Assembly (NCBI RefSeq): GCF_030817175.1
Contig: NZ_JAUSYY010000001.1
Coordinates: forward strand, 2,976,001 to 3,040,000
DNA: 64,000 nucleotides
Origin: Agromyces ramosus
GTDB lineage: Bacteria > Actinomycetota > Actinomycetes > Actinomycetales > Microbacteriaceae
Direction: 5' to 3'
Every line of letters begins with the position of its first letter. The first letter of the stretch is position 1. Position numbers and translations under genes: made by a program. Shown here in pieces: positions 24,578 to 33,376 of this stretch. The notes under the pieces were generated by a model. It searched no databases. It was not told where the DNA came from and saw only the letters and a list, made by a program, of their open reading frames with translations.

Positions 24578-25198
24578 CTACGGCAACGTTGCGGTCGACG
24601 TTGCGGCGAACTCCCACGTGACGGCGCCGGTCTGGCTCGGATCGAGCCCCACCCCTGCGGTCACAGCGAAGCAGAGGTACAGCGGAGTCGTGACGGCGGC
24701 GAGGTCGAACACGGCCGTCGGCCCGCTCGCGGTCGTCGCGGCATCCGTCACGAGTGCCGCACCCGTCGTCGTCTCGTCGCAGCCGAATGCCGTCGGCTCG
24801 ATGAGCGTGTAGGTGAGGTCGGCCGCGATCGCTGCAGCACTCAACGCCTCGATCGTGACGTCGGCGGCGTTCGTCGACCCGGCCTCCAGTTGCACGGCGA
24901 ACGGCGCGTACACGGTGTCACCCGGCGCAAGCGCGTCGGCGTCGACTTCGAACACGAGCGTCTTGCCCGGCGACTCCGGACTGCTCGAGAACGTCGAGCC
25001 GTCGAGACTGCCCTCGATGCCGAACTGGCCGGATCCGAAGGTGCCGGTGGCGAACTCGGAGTCGTTCCATGCTGCGAGCGTGATGGCGGCTCCGACGCCG
25101 AGCACGAGCCCACCGGCGATGATCGCCATCGTCCTGCGACGGCGGTCGCCGCCGCCTGTCCGCTCCGCTGTCGTCGCGTGGTCGATTGGCGTTTCCAT
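24578..25198 (-). CDS. TasA/camelysin-like SipW-dependent exported protein (first in operon)
   Basis: 206 residues from ATG 25198, with GGGGG 5 nt upstream. After a basic N-region (DRRRRT) comes the hydrophobic AIIAGGLVLGVGAAITLAAW and NDSEFATGTFGSGQFG, the SipW-type cleavage context. The mature region carries VFEVDADALAPGDTVYAPFA, LYLCFAVTAG and GAVTWEFAAT, as in camelysin-like beta-sandwich proteins. It heads the four-gene operon that runs to 22233 and includes its own signal peptidase. Confidence 0.78.
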   Translation of the reverse strand: METPIDHATTAERTGGGDRRRRTMAIIAGGLVLGVGAAITLAAWNDSEFATGTFGSGQFGIEGSLDGSTFSSSPESPGKTLVFEVDADALAPGDTVYAPFAVQLEAGSTNAADVTIEALSAAAIAADLTYTLIEPTAFGCDETTTGAALVTDAATTASGPTAVFDLAAVTTPLYLCFAVTAGVGLDPSQTGAVTWEFAATSTATLP

Positions 25199-25498
25199 GT
25201 TGTCCCCCGATTGTGGAATCCATCGCCATGCCCCCATCGCGATGAGCCCGAGCATAGGCGCTTTCCACCGTCGCGGGTCGAGGGGGCGCCCCTGCGCTCG
25301 AAATCCGCGCCGAACTGGGGAAATGTGCGTCGTGTGCCCTTCACGAGGACCGCGATGGGCGTCGGCCGACACCCGTTCAGGGGGCATTCCTGCAAATCGT
25401 TCGTGTACCCCGATGCGAGCACCTACGTTGAACGCGGATGGCGCTGTCAGCATCGTCATCTGCCGGCTGGAGCGCGCGAGTTCACCGCGTGAGGCATT
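25199..25498 (-). promoter_or_regulatory. 300-nt non-coding stretch with probable promoter of the SipW operon
   Basis: No convincing gene was found. On the minus strand a -10-like TATGCT (complement of 25251-25256) would start an mRNA about 45 nt before ATG 25198. GC content is lower than in the neighbouring genes. The promoter assignment rests on position and hexamer only. Confidence 0.35.
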
Positions 25499-25699
25499 GT
25501 GGTCGACGTGACGGCCATCGGAAGTGAGGTGTGCGGCGACGCCACCCTGCCCGATGCCTTCACCTCCCTCGCTCCGGGCGCTGCTGGGGCGGGGACGATC
25601 GCATCGACGGGTGTCGACCTCGACGGCGCGGCGGGTATCGCGGGCGGCGTCCTGCTGCTCGGAGTGCTCGCGCTGCTCATCGCACGGCGTCGCACTGCA
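25499..25699 (+). pseudogene. Orphan C-terminal fragment of a wall-anchored protein (IASTG sorting-like signal)
   Basis: From GTG 25499 about 67 residues look like the end of a surface protein: an Ala/Gly-rich lead, IASTGVD, a hydrophobic helix (GIAGGVLLLGVLALLIARRR) and a basic tail. An in-frame stop at 25490 leaves no mature domain, and the frame runs on without a fitting stop into the opposite-strand DksA-like gene. The signal resembles class E sortase LAXTG signals and the IAASGVD tail of the SipW fusion on the other side of the promoter. It is most simply a remnant of the SipW locus; a tiny real gene with an unnoticed frameshift is possible. Confidence 0.4.
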
Positions 25700-25753
25700 T
25701 GCACAACAGGGAGTCCGGGCGGCGGTCGCCCCCGGGCACCCTGTCGCTGCGTG

Positions 25754-26125
25754 TCAGCGTTGCAGTCGCGCGCAGTCGATGCAGAGTTCGGCGGTCGGTC
25801 GCGCGTCGAGCCGCGCCACCGCGATGCGCTTGCCGCAGTTCGCACAGACGCCGTAGCTGCCGTCGGCGATGCGTGCGAGCGCACGGTCGACCTCGGCGAG
25901 CTCGGCTCGAGCGTCGGCGAGCACGGCGGTGCGCTGCGACCATTCCTGGGTCATCGTCGGGCCCTCGGGATCGTGCTCGTCGTCGGCGGAGGCATCCGAT
26001 CTGGCGGCCCGCACCTCGCTCATCGCGTCGGCGAATTCGGCGAATCGCTCCTCGGCGTCGGCGCGCTCCCTGAGGAGCTTCGCCTGGAATCGCTCGAGCT
26101 GCGCGGGCGTCATCGTCACGGTCAT
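25754..26125 (-). CDS. DksA/TraR-type C4 zinc-finger protein
   Basis: 123 residues from ATG 26125, with AAGGGG upstream. An N-terminal helical hairpin (about 1-80, charged, with the acidic SDASADDEHDPEG loop) precedes the zinc finger: CANCGKRIA and ELCIDCARLQ give the C-X2-C-X17-C-X2-C arrangement. Members bind RNA polymerase through the secondary channel; actinobacterial versions are poorly characterised, so regulation of transcription is inferred. It is divergent from dnaX, 78 nt away. Confidence 0.85.
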   Translation of the reverse strand: MTVTMTPAQLERFQAKLLRERADAEERFAEFADAMSEVRAARSDASADDEHDPEGPTMTQEWSQRTAVLADARAELAEVDRALARIADGSYGVCANCGKRIAVARLDARPTAELCIDCARLQR

Positions 26126-26203
26126 CACGTCCCCTTCCGGTCCCCGCATCGTACGCCCGGGACATCCGGCCGCGGTGTCAGACGCGGCAACTACGATTGA
26201 GGC

Positions 26204-28633
26204 GTGGTCACCGCCCTCTATCGCCGCTACCGGCCCGAGACGTTCGCCGAGATGATCGGCCAGTCCCAGGTGACGGAGCCGCTCATGACGGCGCTCCGCA
26301 CCGATCGCGTCAATCACGCGTACCTCTTCAGCGGCCCTCGCGGCTGCGGCAAGACGACGTCGGCGCGCATCCTCGCGCGCTGTCTCAATTGCGCAGAGGG
26401 CCCAACGGATGTCCCGTGCGGCGTGTGCCCGAGCTGCATCGAGCTCTCCCGGGGCGGCGGCGGCTCGCTCGACGTCGTCGAGATCGACGCGGCCTCGCAC
26501 AACGGCGTCGACGACGCGCGCGACCTCCGCGAGCGCGCGGTGTTCGCGCCGGCTCGCGACCGCTACAAGATATTCATCCTCGACGAGGCGCACATGGTGA
26601 CGCCGCAGGGCTTCAACGCGCTGCTGAAGCTCGTCGAAGAGCCGCCCGAGCACATCAAGTTCATCTTCGCCACGACTGAGCCCGACAAGGTGCTCGGCAC
26701 GATTCGCTCGCGCACGCACCACTATCCCTTCCGGCTCGTTCCGCCCGCGCCGATGCTCGAATACGTGCAGCAGCTCTGCACCGAAGAGGGTGTCGAGGTC
26801 GCACCGGGCGTGCTGCCGCTCGTCGTGCGCGCCGGCGGCGGGTCGCCCCGTGACACCCTCTCGCTGCTCGACCAGCTCATCGCCGGCTCCGAAGGGCCCA
26901 CCATCGACTACGAGCGCGCCGTCGCGCTGCTCGGCTACACGCACGGGGCACTGCTCGACGAGGTCGTCGACGCGATCGGCGCGAGAGACGCCGCCGGCGC
27001 GTTCGCCGCGGCCGACCGCGTGGTGCAGACCGGGCAGGACCCTCGGCGATTCGTCGAAGACCTGCTCGAGCGCCTCCGCGACCTCATCGTCGTCGCCGCA
27101 TCCTCGCCCACCACGGCGGCGGCCGTGCTGCGGGGCGTGCCCGAAGACGAGCTCACCCGCATGGCCGCGCAGGCGGCCGCATTCGGTCAGGCCGAACTGT
27201 CGCGCGTTGCCGACCTCGTGAACCAGACGCTCACCGAGATGACCGGCGCCACGTCGCCGCGATTGCACCTCGAGCTCATGCTCGCTCGCGTGCTCGTGCC
27301 GTCATCCGACGACACCGAGCGCGGGGCCCTCGCCCGTGTCGAACGGCTCGAGCGCCGCGTCGGCGTGAGCGATGCCTCGACCGATGCCGCGGTCGCGGCG
27401 TCGCCCGAGCGTCCCGCCGTGAAGCAGCAGCCCGCGGCACGAACCGCAGCGGCGTCGACGTCGCCGCGATCGAACTCGGCGGTCGCCGGGGCCGGTCCGG
27501 CGGGGGCAGCGGCGGGCGCGTCCGAGGGCGGGGTCGATGCGCCGACAACAGAGTCTGCGCCTGCTCCCGGACCCACTCCCGCGCGCACCGCGGGCGCGTC
27601 GGGTGCCGCTCCCGAATCCGTCGCGCCGGTCGCGCCGCCCGCGGCATCCGCTCCGGTGCAGCCGGTGGGGCCGGTCACGCTCCAGCAGGTGCGCGACGCG
27701 TGGCCCGAGGTGCTCGCATCGCTGCAACGGACGAAGCGCAGTGCCTGGATGGTCGCATTCACGGCGCAGGTGCGCGAGTTCCGCGACGGCGACGTGCTCG
27801 TGCTCACCTTCCCGAGCGAGCACGATGTCGCAGGCTTCCGCGGCGGTGCACCCGGCCAGAGCGTGAGTGAGCTCCTGCGCGGCGCCATCATCGAGGTGCT
27901 CGGCGTTCGCGTGAAGTTCATCGCGAGGGTCGAGGGTTCCGGCGGCGGCCCGGCGCCAGCCGCACCCGATGTCGACGCGCCGGGCGGCGGGCATGCCGTG
28001 CCGCAGGCACCCCGCGACGCTGCCCCGGCGGCCACGGCGCTTCCGAGCGCCCCCACGACCGCAGCCTCGGCCACGGGCCGGCCGGCGGCCACCACCGCAT
28101 CGGCGCCGACATCCTCGGGCCGCACGGCGAAGCGTGCGCCGGCCTCGACCGCTCCCGCCGAGCCCGTCGATTCGTGGGCGACGGTGGCGATTCCCACCGA
28201 TCCCGACGTCGAGTCGAGCGGCACCTCGGCCGCGGCGGCGGTTTCGACCCCGCGCACCGCCACGGCGGTCGCGGAGCGCGAACCCGAACCGTCCGTCACC
28301 GCGCGATCGCGCCCGGCCGGTCCGGGCCCCGCGCCCGCCGATGCGCCGGTCCCCGTGGCAGACGACGTTCCCGTGCCAGACGACGCCGAGGCGCCGCCCG
28401 AAGACGACGAGCCGCCGTTCGACCCGGGTCCCGAGCCAGAGGTCGTCGTCGAGGCGTCCGTGCCCGTGCGCCCGATGCGTTCGAGTGCACGCGGCGCACG
28501 CGGCGCCGATGCATCGGCCGCTGGCGGCGGTATTCAGCGCTACGGCGAGGCCGTCGTACGCGAGGTGCTCGGCGCGACCTTCCTCGAAGAGGTCGAAGCG
28601 CCGGCACGTCCCGGCTTCGGGGAGCGTGGGTAG
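26204..28633 (+). CDS. dnaX: DNA polymerase III subunits gamma and tau
   Basis: 809 residues. The AAA+ clamp-loader core (1-370) has Walker A GPRGCGKTTSA, a zinc module (CLNCAEGPTDVPCGVCPSC), Walker B FILDEAHM and the SRC-like KVLGTIRSRTHHY. Residues about 380-490 and 590-760 are Ala/Pro/Thr-rich, low-complexity linkers around a tau-like domain III segment (VRDAWPEVLASLQRTKRSAW). It loads the beta clamp onto DNA. No obvious slippery A run for programmed gamma synthesis was seen. A -10 TACGAT (26192-26197) lies 6 nt before the GTG. recR follows after 3 nt. Confidence 0.96.
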   Translation: MVTALYRRYRPETFAEMIGQSQVTEPLMTALRTDRVNHAYLFSGPRGCGKTTSARILARCLNCAEGPTDVPCGVCPSCIELSRGGGGSLDVVEIDAASHNGVDDARDLRERAVFAPARDRYKIFILDEAHMVTPQGFNALLKLVEEPPEHIKFIFATTEPDKVLGTIRSRTHHYPFRLVPPAPMLEYVQQLCTEEGVEVAPGVLPLVVRAGGGSPRDTLSLLDQLIAGSEGPTIDYERAVALLGYTHGALLDEVVDAIGARDAAGAFAAADRVVQTGQDPRRFVEDLLERLRDLIVVAASSPTTAAAVLRGVPEDELTRMAAQAAAFGQAELSRVADLVNQTLTEMTGATSPRLHLELMLARVLVPSSDDTERGALARVERLERRVGVSDASTDAAVAASPERPAVKQQPAARTAAASTSPRSNSAVAGAGPAGAAAGASEGGVDAPTTESAPAPGPTPARTAGASGAAPESVAPVAPPAASAPVQPVGPVTLQQVRDAWPEVLASLQRTKRSAWMVAFTAQVREFRDGDVLVLTFPSEHDVAGFRGGAPGQSVSELLRGAIIEVLGVRVKFIARVEGSGGGPAPAAPDVDAPGGGHAVPQAPRDAAPAATALPSAPTTAASATGRPAATTASAPTSSGRTAKRAPASTAPAEPVDSWATVAIPTDPDVESSGTSAAAAVSTPRTATAVAEREPEPSVTARSRPAGPGPAPADAPVPVADDVPVPDDAEAPPEDDEPPFDPGPEPEVVVEASVPVRPMRSSARGARGADASAAGGGIQRYGEAVVREVLGATFLEEVEAPARPGFGERG

Positions 28634-28636
28634 CCC

Positions 28637-29233
28637 GTGTACGAAGGCATCGTCCAAGAGCTGATCGACGAGCTCGGCCGGCTCCCCGGCATCGGCCCCA
28701 AGTCGGCTCAGCGCATCGCATTCCACATCGTGCAGACCGAGCACTTCGACGTGAGCCGGCTCGCCGAGATCCTCATGCAGATCCGCGAGAAGGTGCGGTT
28801 CTGCGAGATCTGCGGCAACGTCTCCGAAGAGGCGACCTGCTCGATCTGCCGCGACCCGCGGCGAGACCCTGCACTCATCTGCGTCGTCGAAGAGGCGAAA
28901 GACGTGGTCGCCATCGAGCGCACGCGTGAGTTCCGCGGGCTCTACCACGTGCTCGGCGGCGCCATCAGCCCCATCGACGGCATCGGGCCCGATGAGCTCC
29001 GCATCCGGCAGTTGATGCAGCGTCTCGCCGACGCCACGGTCACCGAGGTCATCATCGCGACCGACCCGAACCTCGAGGGCGAGGCGACCGCCACCTACCT
29101 CAGCCGGCTCCTCACGACTCTCGAGATCCGCGTCACCCGGCTCGCCTCGGGGCTGCCCGTGGGCGGCGACCTCGAGTACGCCGACGAGGTCACCCTCGGG
29201 CGTGCCTTCGAGGGCCGGCGCGTCGTCACCTGA
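28637..29233 (+). CDS. recR: Recombination mediator RecR
   Basis: 198 residues, exactly the family size. Order of features: helix-hairpin-helix ([16 protein letters not shown]), C4 zinc finger ([16 protein letters not shown]), Toprim domain ([41 protein letters not shown]) and a C-terminal Walker-B-like end. It acts with RecO/RecF to load RecA at gaps. The GTG start is 3 nt after the dnaX stop, the classical dnaX-recR pair, here without the ybaB gene between them. Confidence 0.97.
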   Translation: MYEGIVQELIDELGRLPGIGPKSAQRIAFHIVQTEHFDVSRLAEILMQIREKVRFCEICGNVSEEATCSICRDPRRDPALICVVEEAKDVVAIERTREFRGLYHVLGGAISPIDGIGPDELRIRQLMQRLADATVTEVIIATDPNLEGEATATYLSRLLTTLEIRVTRLASGLPVGGDLEYADEVTLGRAFEGRRVVT

Positions 29234-29242
29234 CCCGGCCCC

Positions 29243-29271
29243 TTGACGCTCACTCCGACCGGGTCTAGAAC
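29243..29271 (+). promoter_or_regulatory. Promoter (TTGACG-N17-TAGAAC) of the NTF2-like gene
   Basis: A -35 TTGACG (29243-29248) is separated by 17 bp from TAGAAC (29266-29271). The -10 ends 7 nt before ATG 29279, so the transcript is probably leaderless. It starts 9 nt after the recR stop. Confidence 0.6.
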
Positions 29272-29278
29272 GGAAGGC

Positions 29279-29632
29279 ATGGCGAACCGGGGATCGGAAT
29301 GGGTCGCGGACTACGTGTCCGCGTGGGAGTCGAACGATCCCAGCGAGATCGGCGCGCTCTTCACCGACGACGCCGAGTACCTCACGAGCCCCGACGCCGA
29401 GCCACGTCGCGGGCGCGACGCCATCGTCGCCGGCTGGCTCGAAGACCACGACGAGCCGGGCACGTGGAGCTTCGACTGGGAGGTCATCCACGAATCGCCC
29501 GAGCTCGTCCTCGTGCAGGGGCGCACCGACTATCCCGCCGAGCGGATCTACCTCAACCTCTGGGTGATCCGACTCGACGAATTCGGCCGCGCGACGTCGT
29601 TCACCGAGTGGTACATGCCGCGAGAGCACTGA
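29279..29632 (+). CDS. NTF2-like/SnoaL-type small protein
   Basis: 117 residues with a cone-shaped NTF2-like pattern: WVADYVSAWESNDPSEIGALFTDDAEY, then RGRDAIVAGWLED, and a C-terminal beta region ending RATSFTEWYMPREH. Family members are steroid-isomerase-like enzymes or binding proteins; no catalytic set can be assigned. The well-spaced promoter directly upstream makes ATG 29279 the likely start and suggests it is a separate transcript from dnaX-recR. Confidence 0.75.
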   Translation: MANRGSEWVADYVSAWESNDPSEIGALFTDDAEYLTSPDAEPRRGRDAIVAGWLEDHDEPGTWSFDWEVIHESPELVLVQGRTDYPAERIYLNLWVIRLDEFGRATSFTEWYMPREH

Positions 29633-29659
29633 GCACGGCGCCGAGTCGGGGCGCCTCCG

Positions 29660-29791
29660 TCAGCGCAGCACCTCGACGAGCACGACCCACGCCCTGGCGA
29701 TGGCGGTCACGATCGCGAGCACCGACCCGATCGCGGCGGCGGTGAGGCCGGGGGCGTCGACCAGCCATCGAGGGCCCCACCATGACCGCAC
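29660..29791 (-). CDS. Possible small single-helix membrane protein
   Basis: A 43-residue frame from GTG 29791 with coding-like third-position GC and one transmembrane helix, AAAIGSVLAIVTAIARAWVV, ending in VEVLR. The frame can be extended to ATG 29836 (58 residues), but the added codons are rare ones and overlap the lysC promoter. No family was recognised. It is convergent with the NTF2-like gene. Evidence is only composition and hydrophobicity. Confidence 0.38.
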   Translation of the reverse strand: MRSWWGPRWLVDAPGLTAAAIGSVLAIVTAIARAWVVLVEVLR

Positions 29792-29835
29792 TCTACCCGC
29801 GCCGTCACATAGCCGGACGCGCATGCGCCCCGCCA

Positions 29836-29841
29836 TATGAT
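29836..29841 (+). promoter_or_regulatory. -10 element TATGAT of lysC
   Basis: TATGAT is the best -10 hexamer upstream of lysC and would give a leader of about 55 nt before GTG 29901. No strong -35 was found. Confidence 0.4.
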
Positions 29842-29900
29842 GGTTGCTCCGGCGCCGACCACCCGAGCGGCCGCCAGCGACACCACCCCTGGGAGACCAC

Positions 29901-31175
29901 GTGAGCTTGATCGTGCAGAAGTTCGGCGGGTCATCCGTCGCCGACGCCGAGAGCATCAAGCGGGTCGCCAAGCGCATCGTCGAGACCCGCAAGGCGGGCA
30001 ACGACGTCGTCGTCGCGGTGTCCGCCATGGGCGACACGACCGACGAGCTCCTCGACCTCGCCAACGAGGTCAGCCCCATGCCCGCGCCGCGCGAACTCGA
30101 CATGCTGCTCTCGGCCGGCGAGCGCATCTCCATGGCGCTCCTCGCGATGGCGATCAAGAGCATGGGCCACGAGGCCCGCTCCTTCACGGGCAGCCAGGCC
30201 GGCATGATCACGGACGCCACGCACGGCGCCGCGCGCATCGTCGACGTCACTCCCGTGCGACTCCGCGAGGCCCTCGACGAGGGAGCGGTCGTCATCGTCG
30301 CCGGGTTCCAGGGCTTCAACCGCGACACCCGCGACATCACGACGCTCGGCCGGGGCGGCAGCGACACCACCGCCGTCGCGCTCGCCGCGGCCCTCGAGGC
30401 CGACGTGTGCGAGATCTACACCGACGTCGACGGGGTGTTCACATCCGACCCGCGCGTCGTGCGCCGAGCACGCAAGCTCGACAAGATCACGAGCGAGGAG
30501 ATGCTCGAGCTCGCGGCATCCGGAGCCAAGGTCCTGCACATCCGCGCGGTCGAATACGCGCGTCGGCACGGCGTGACCCTGCACGTGCGTTCGTCGTTCA
30601 ACAACAGCGAGGGGACGATCGTCTACGACCCCTCGCGTCTTCCCGAAGGAGCAACTGTGGAAGAGTCCGTCATCGCCGGTGTCGCGGTCGACCTGACCGA
30701 GGCCAAGATCACGGTCGTCGGCGTTCCCGACCGGCCCGGCGTCGCCGCGAAGATCTTCAAGATCGTCGCGGGCGCCAACGCCAACGTCGACATGATCGTG
30801 CAGAACGTGTCGGCCGCGTCGACCGGACGCACCGACATCTCGTTCACGCTCCCGAAGTCCGACGGCGAACGCACGCTCACCGCGCTCGCGGGCGCGCAGG
30901 ACGCCATCGGCTTCCTGTCGCTGCAGTACGACGACCAGATCGGCAAGCTCTCGCTCGTCGGCGCCGCCATGCGCTCGGCGACGGGCGTGTCGGCCAGGCT
31001 CTTCGAGGCCCTGTACGAGGCCGGCATCAACATCGAGATGATCTCGACGAGTGAGATCCGCATCTCGGTCGTCACGCGAGCCGACAGCGTGCATGGCGCC
31101 GCGCGTGCCGTGCACACGGCGTTCGAGCTCGACGGCGACGACGAGGCGATCGTGCACGCCGGCACCGGGCGCTGA
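29901..31175 (+). CDS. lysC: Aspartate kinase (alpha subunit, full length)
   Basis: 424 residues from GTG 29901 (GGGAGA upstream). The kinase domain begins [17 protein letters not shown] and includes [15 protein letters not shown] and [16 protein letters not shown]; two ACT domains follow (about 265-345 and 350-420), the region that senses lysine plus threonine in actinobacterial enzymes. It phosphorylates aspartate, the entry to the Lys/Thr/Met/Ile and diaminopimelate pathway. An in-frame start inside the gene (30657) would make the beta subunit. asd follows 206 nt downstream. Confidence 0.96.
   Translation: MSLIVQKFGGSSVADAESIKRVAKRIVETRKAGNDVVVAVSAMGDTTDELLDLANEVSPMPAPRELDMLLSAGERISMALLAMAIKSMGHEARSFTGSQAGMITDATHGAARIVDVTPVRLREALDEGAVVIVAGFQGFNRDTRDITTLGRGGSDTTAVALAAALEADVCEIYTDVDGVFTSDPRVVRRARKLDKITSEEMLELAASGAKVLHIRAVEYARRHGVTLHVRSSFNNSEGTIVYDPSRLPEGATVEESVIAGVAVDLTEAKITVVGVPDRPGVAAKIFKIVAGANANVDMIVQNVSAASTGRTDISFTLPKSDGERTLTALAGAQDAIGFLSLQYDDQIGKLSLVGAAMRSATGVSARLFEALYEAGINIEMISTSEIRISVVTRADSVHGAARAVHTAFELDGDDEAIVHAGTGR
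30657..31175 (+). CDS. lysC: Aspartate kinase beta subunit from internal in-frame start
   Basis: GTG 30657 lies in frame within lysC and is preceded by GAAGGA with a 6-nt spacing. Initiation here would give a 172-residue protein starting [13 protein letters not shown] and containing only the two ACT domains. This is the arrangement established for Corynebacterium and Bacillus class II aspartokinases (alpha2-beta2). The strong ribosome-binding site inside the coding sequence is the direct evidence. Confidence 0.65.
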   Translation: MEESVIAGVAVDLTEAKITVVGVPDRPGVAAKIFKIVAGANANVDMIVQNVSAASTGRTDISFTLPKSDGERTLTALAGAQDAIGFLSLQYDDQIGKLSLVGAAMRSATGVSARLFEALYEAGINIEMISTSEIRISVVTRADSVHGAARAVHTAFELDGDDEAIVHAGTGR

Positions 31176-31214
31176 CCCGGCGCGACCGGGCACTGACCCG
31201 GCGCGACCGGGCAC
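31173..31214 (+). repeat. Two tandem 21-bp repeats at the lysC stop codon
   Basis: Units 31173-31193 and 31194-31214 are identical, each beginning with TGACCCGG; a partly matching third unit runs to about 31235. The first unit contains the lysC stop codon. They lie in the 206-nt lysC-asd spacer. Confidence 0.8.
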
Positions 31215-31228
31215 TGACCGAGCTCTGA

Positions 31229-32443
<1,215 letters not shown>

Positions 32444-32473
32444 CCGCCGCGGTTCCGCAGGAGCGCTGAGCGG

Positions 32474-33199
32474 ATGCGGGCGACGAGCGGGCAGCGGTCG
32501 CGGTCGTGGCGACGACCGTCGCTCGGCTCGGCCCGCGCCGCCGTGCCGCTGGTGGTGCTCGCGTGCCTTGCGCTTGCCGGCTGCGCGTGGTCGGCGTCCG
32601 ACCCGGATGAACCGGTTCCGCCGTCCGACGGCGCGACGATCGCCGCCTTCTACGGCGATTCGTATACCCGCGGAACGGGCGCGACCGCGCCCGAGCGCCG
32701 ATGGTCGACGATCGTGTGCGACGAGCGAGGCTGGTACGAGTTCAATCCCAGCGTCGATGGGCTCGGGTTCGTGAACAACCGCGGCCTCGCCCTCGAGGGT
32801 GATCTCGTCGACCAGATCGTCGCCCACGAACCGCCACCCGACATCGTGATCGTGACCATGGGGCTGAACGACAACTTCTCGATGCCGTCCCGCGCCGACG
32901 AGATCGAGGCCGCGATCGAGGAGGACCTCGAGCGCTTCCGCACGGAGCTGCCCGATGCTCGGGTCGTCGTCGTCGAGCCGTTCTGGCACCAGGACGACCG
33001 CCCCGACTCGGTCGAGCAGATCATCGAATGGGTCGAGGCGGCGGCCGAGCGCGTGGGTGCCGACTACATCGACGGGGCGTCGCGGTGGCTCGAGGGGCAT
33101 CCGGAGTGGATGGCCGACGACGTCATCCACCCGAACGACGAGGGCTACGCGCAGATCGCCGAGCGCATGGACGCAGAGCTCGAGCAGCTCGGCCTCTGA
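32474..33199 (+). CDS. SGNH/GDSL-family lipoprotein hydrolase
   Basis: 241 residues. The signal VPLVVLACLALAGC gives a lipobox with Cys37, so the protein is anchored to the outer face of the membrane. The esterase blocks are FYGDSYTRG (nucleophile Ser63), VTMGLNDN (block III Asn) and DVIHPNDEGYAQIA (Asp and His). Members deacylate lipids, polysaccharides or peptidoglycan; the substrate is unknown. It begins 30 nt after asd and may be co-transcribed with it. Confidence 0.85.
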   Translation: MRATSGQRSRSWRRPSLGSARAAVPLVVLACLALAGCAWSASDPDEPVPPSDGATIAAFYGDSYTRGTGATAPERRWSTIVCDERGWYEFNPSVDGLGFVNNRGLALEGDLVDQIVAHEPPPDIVIVTMGLNDNFSMPSRADEIEAAIEEDLERFRTELPDARVVVVEPFWHQDDRPDSVEQIIEWVEAAAERVGADYIDGASRWLEGHPEWMADDVIHPNDEGYAQIAERMDAELEQLGL

Positions 33200-33280
33200 T
33201 TCCGGCTACCGAGCCGGCGTCGCATCGCTGCCTCCTCGCGCTCTCCAACGCGCGAGCGAACCGGAATGTCCGCTTCGATC

Positions 33281-33311
33281 TTGACTCTTCTGAGTTTTGT
33301 ATACAGAATAC
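33281..33311 (+). promoter_or_regulatory. Promoter with GntR operator TGTAT-N5-ATAC
   Basis: TTGACT (33281-33286) and AGAATA (33305-33310) make a promoter with 18-bp spacing. The sequence TGTATACAGAATAC (33298-33311) overlaps the -10 and is identical to 14 of 15 bases of the operator at 42310-42324 beside the gntR gene. Repression by that regulator is inferred. Confidence 0.65.
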
Positions 33312-33376
33312 CGAGCGACGCAAGTTCCCGAGCCCGCTCCCGGGCCGGCCCCTGCAATGATGAAAGAGGTGGCGGA

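Noticed and set aside
25677..26200. Continuation of the 25499 frame and other plus-strand frames over the DksA-like gene
   Set aside because: The minus-strand zinc-finger protein explains this DNA; plus frames lack any family pattern beyond the sorting-like signal.
26570..26650. Programmed -1 frameshift site for gamma subunit synthesis in dnaX
   Set aside because: No A-rich slippery heptamer or following stop was seen in the expected region; actinobacterial dnaX usually lacks it.
29601..29783. Frame starting MVGPSMAGRR opposite the NTF2-like gene end, with a TAGAGT hexamer 6 nt upstream
   Set aside because: Arg-rich and without hydrophobic or family pattern; the neighbouring minus-strand frame ending at 29660 has better codon use and a membrane helix.
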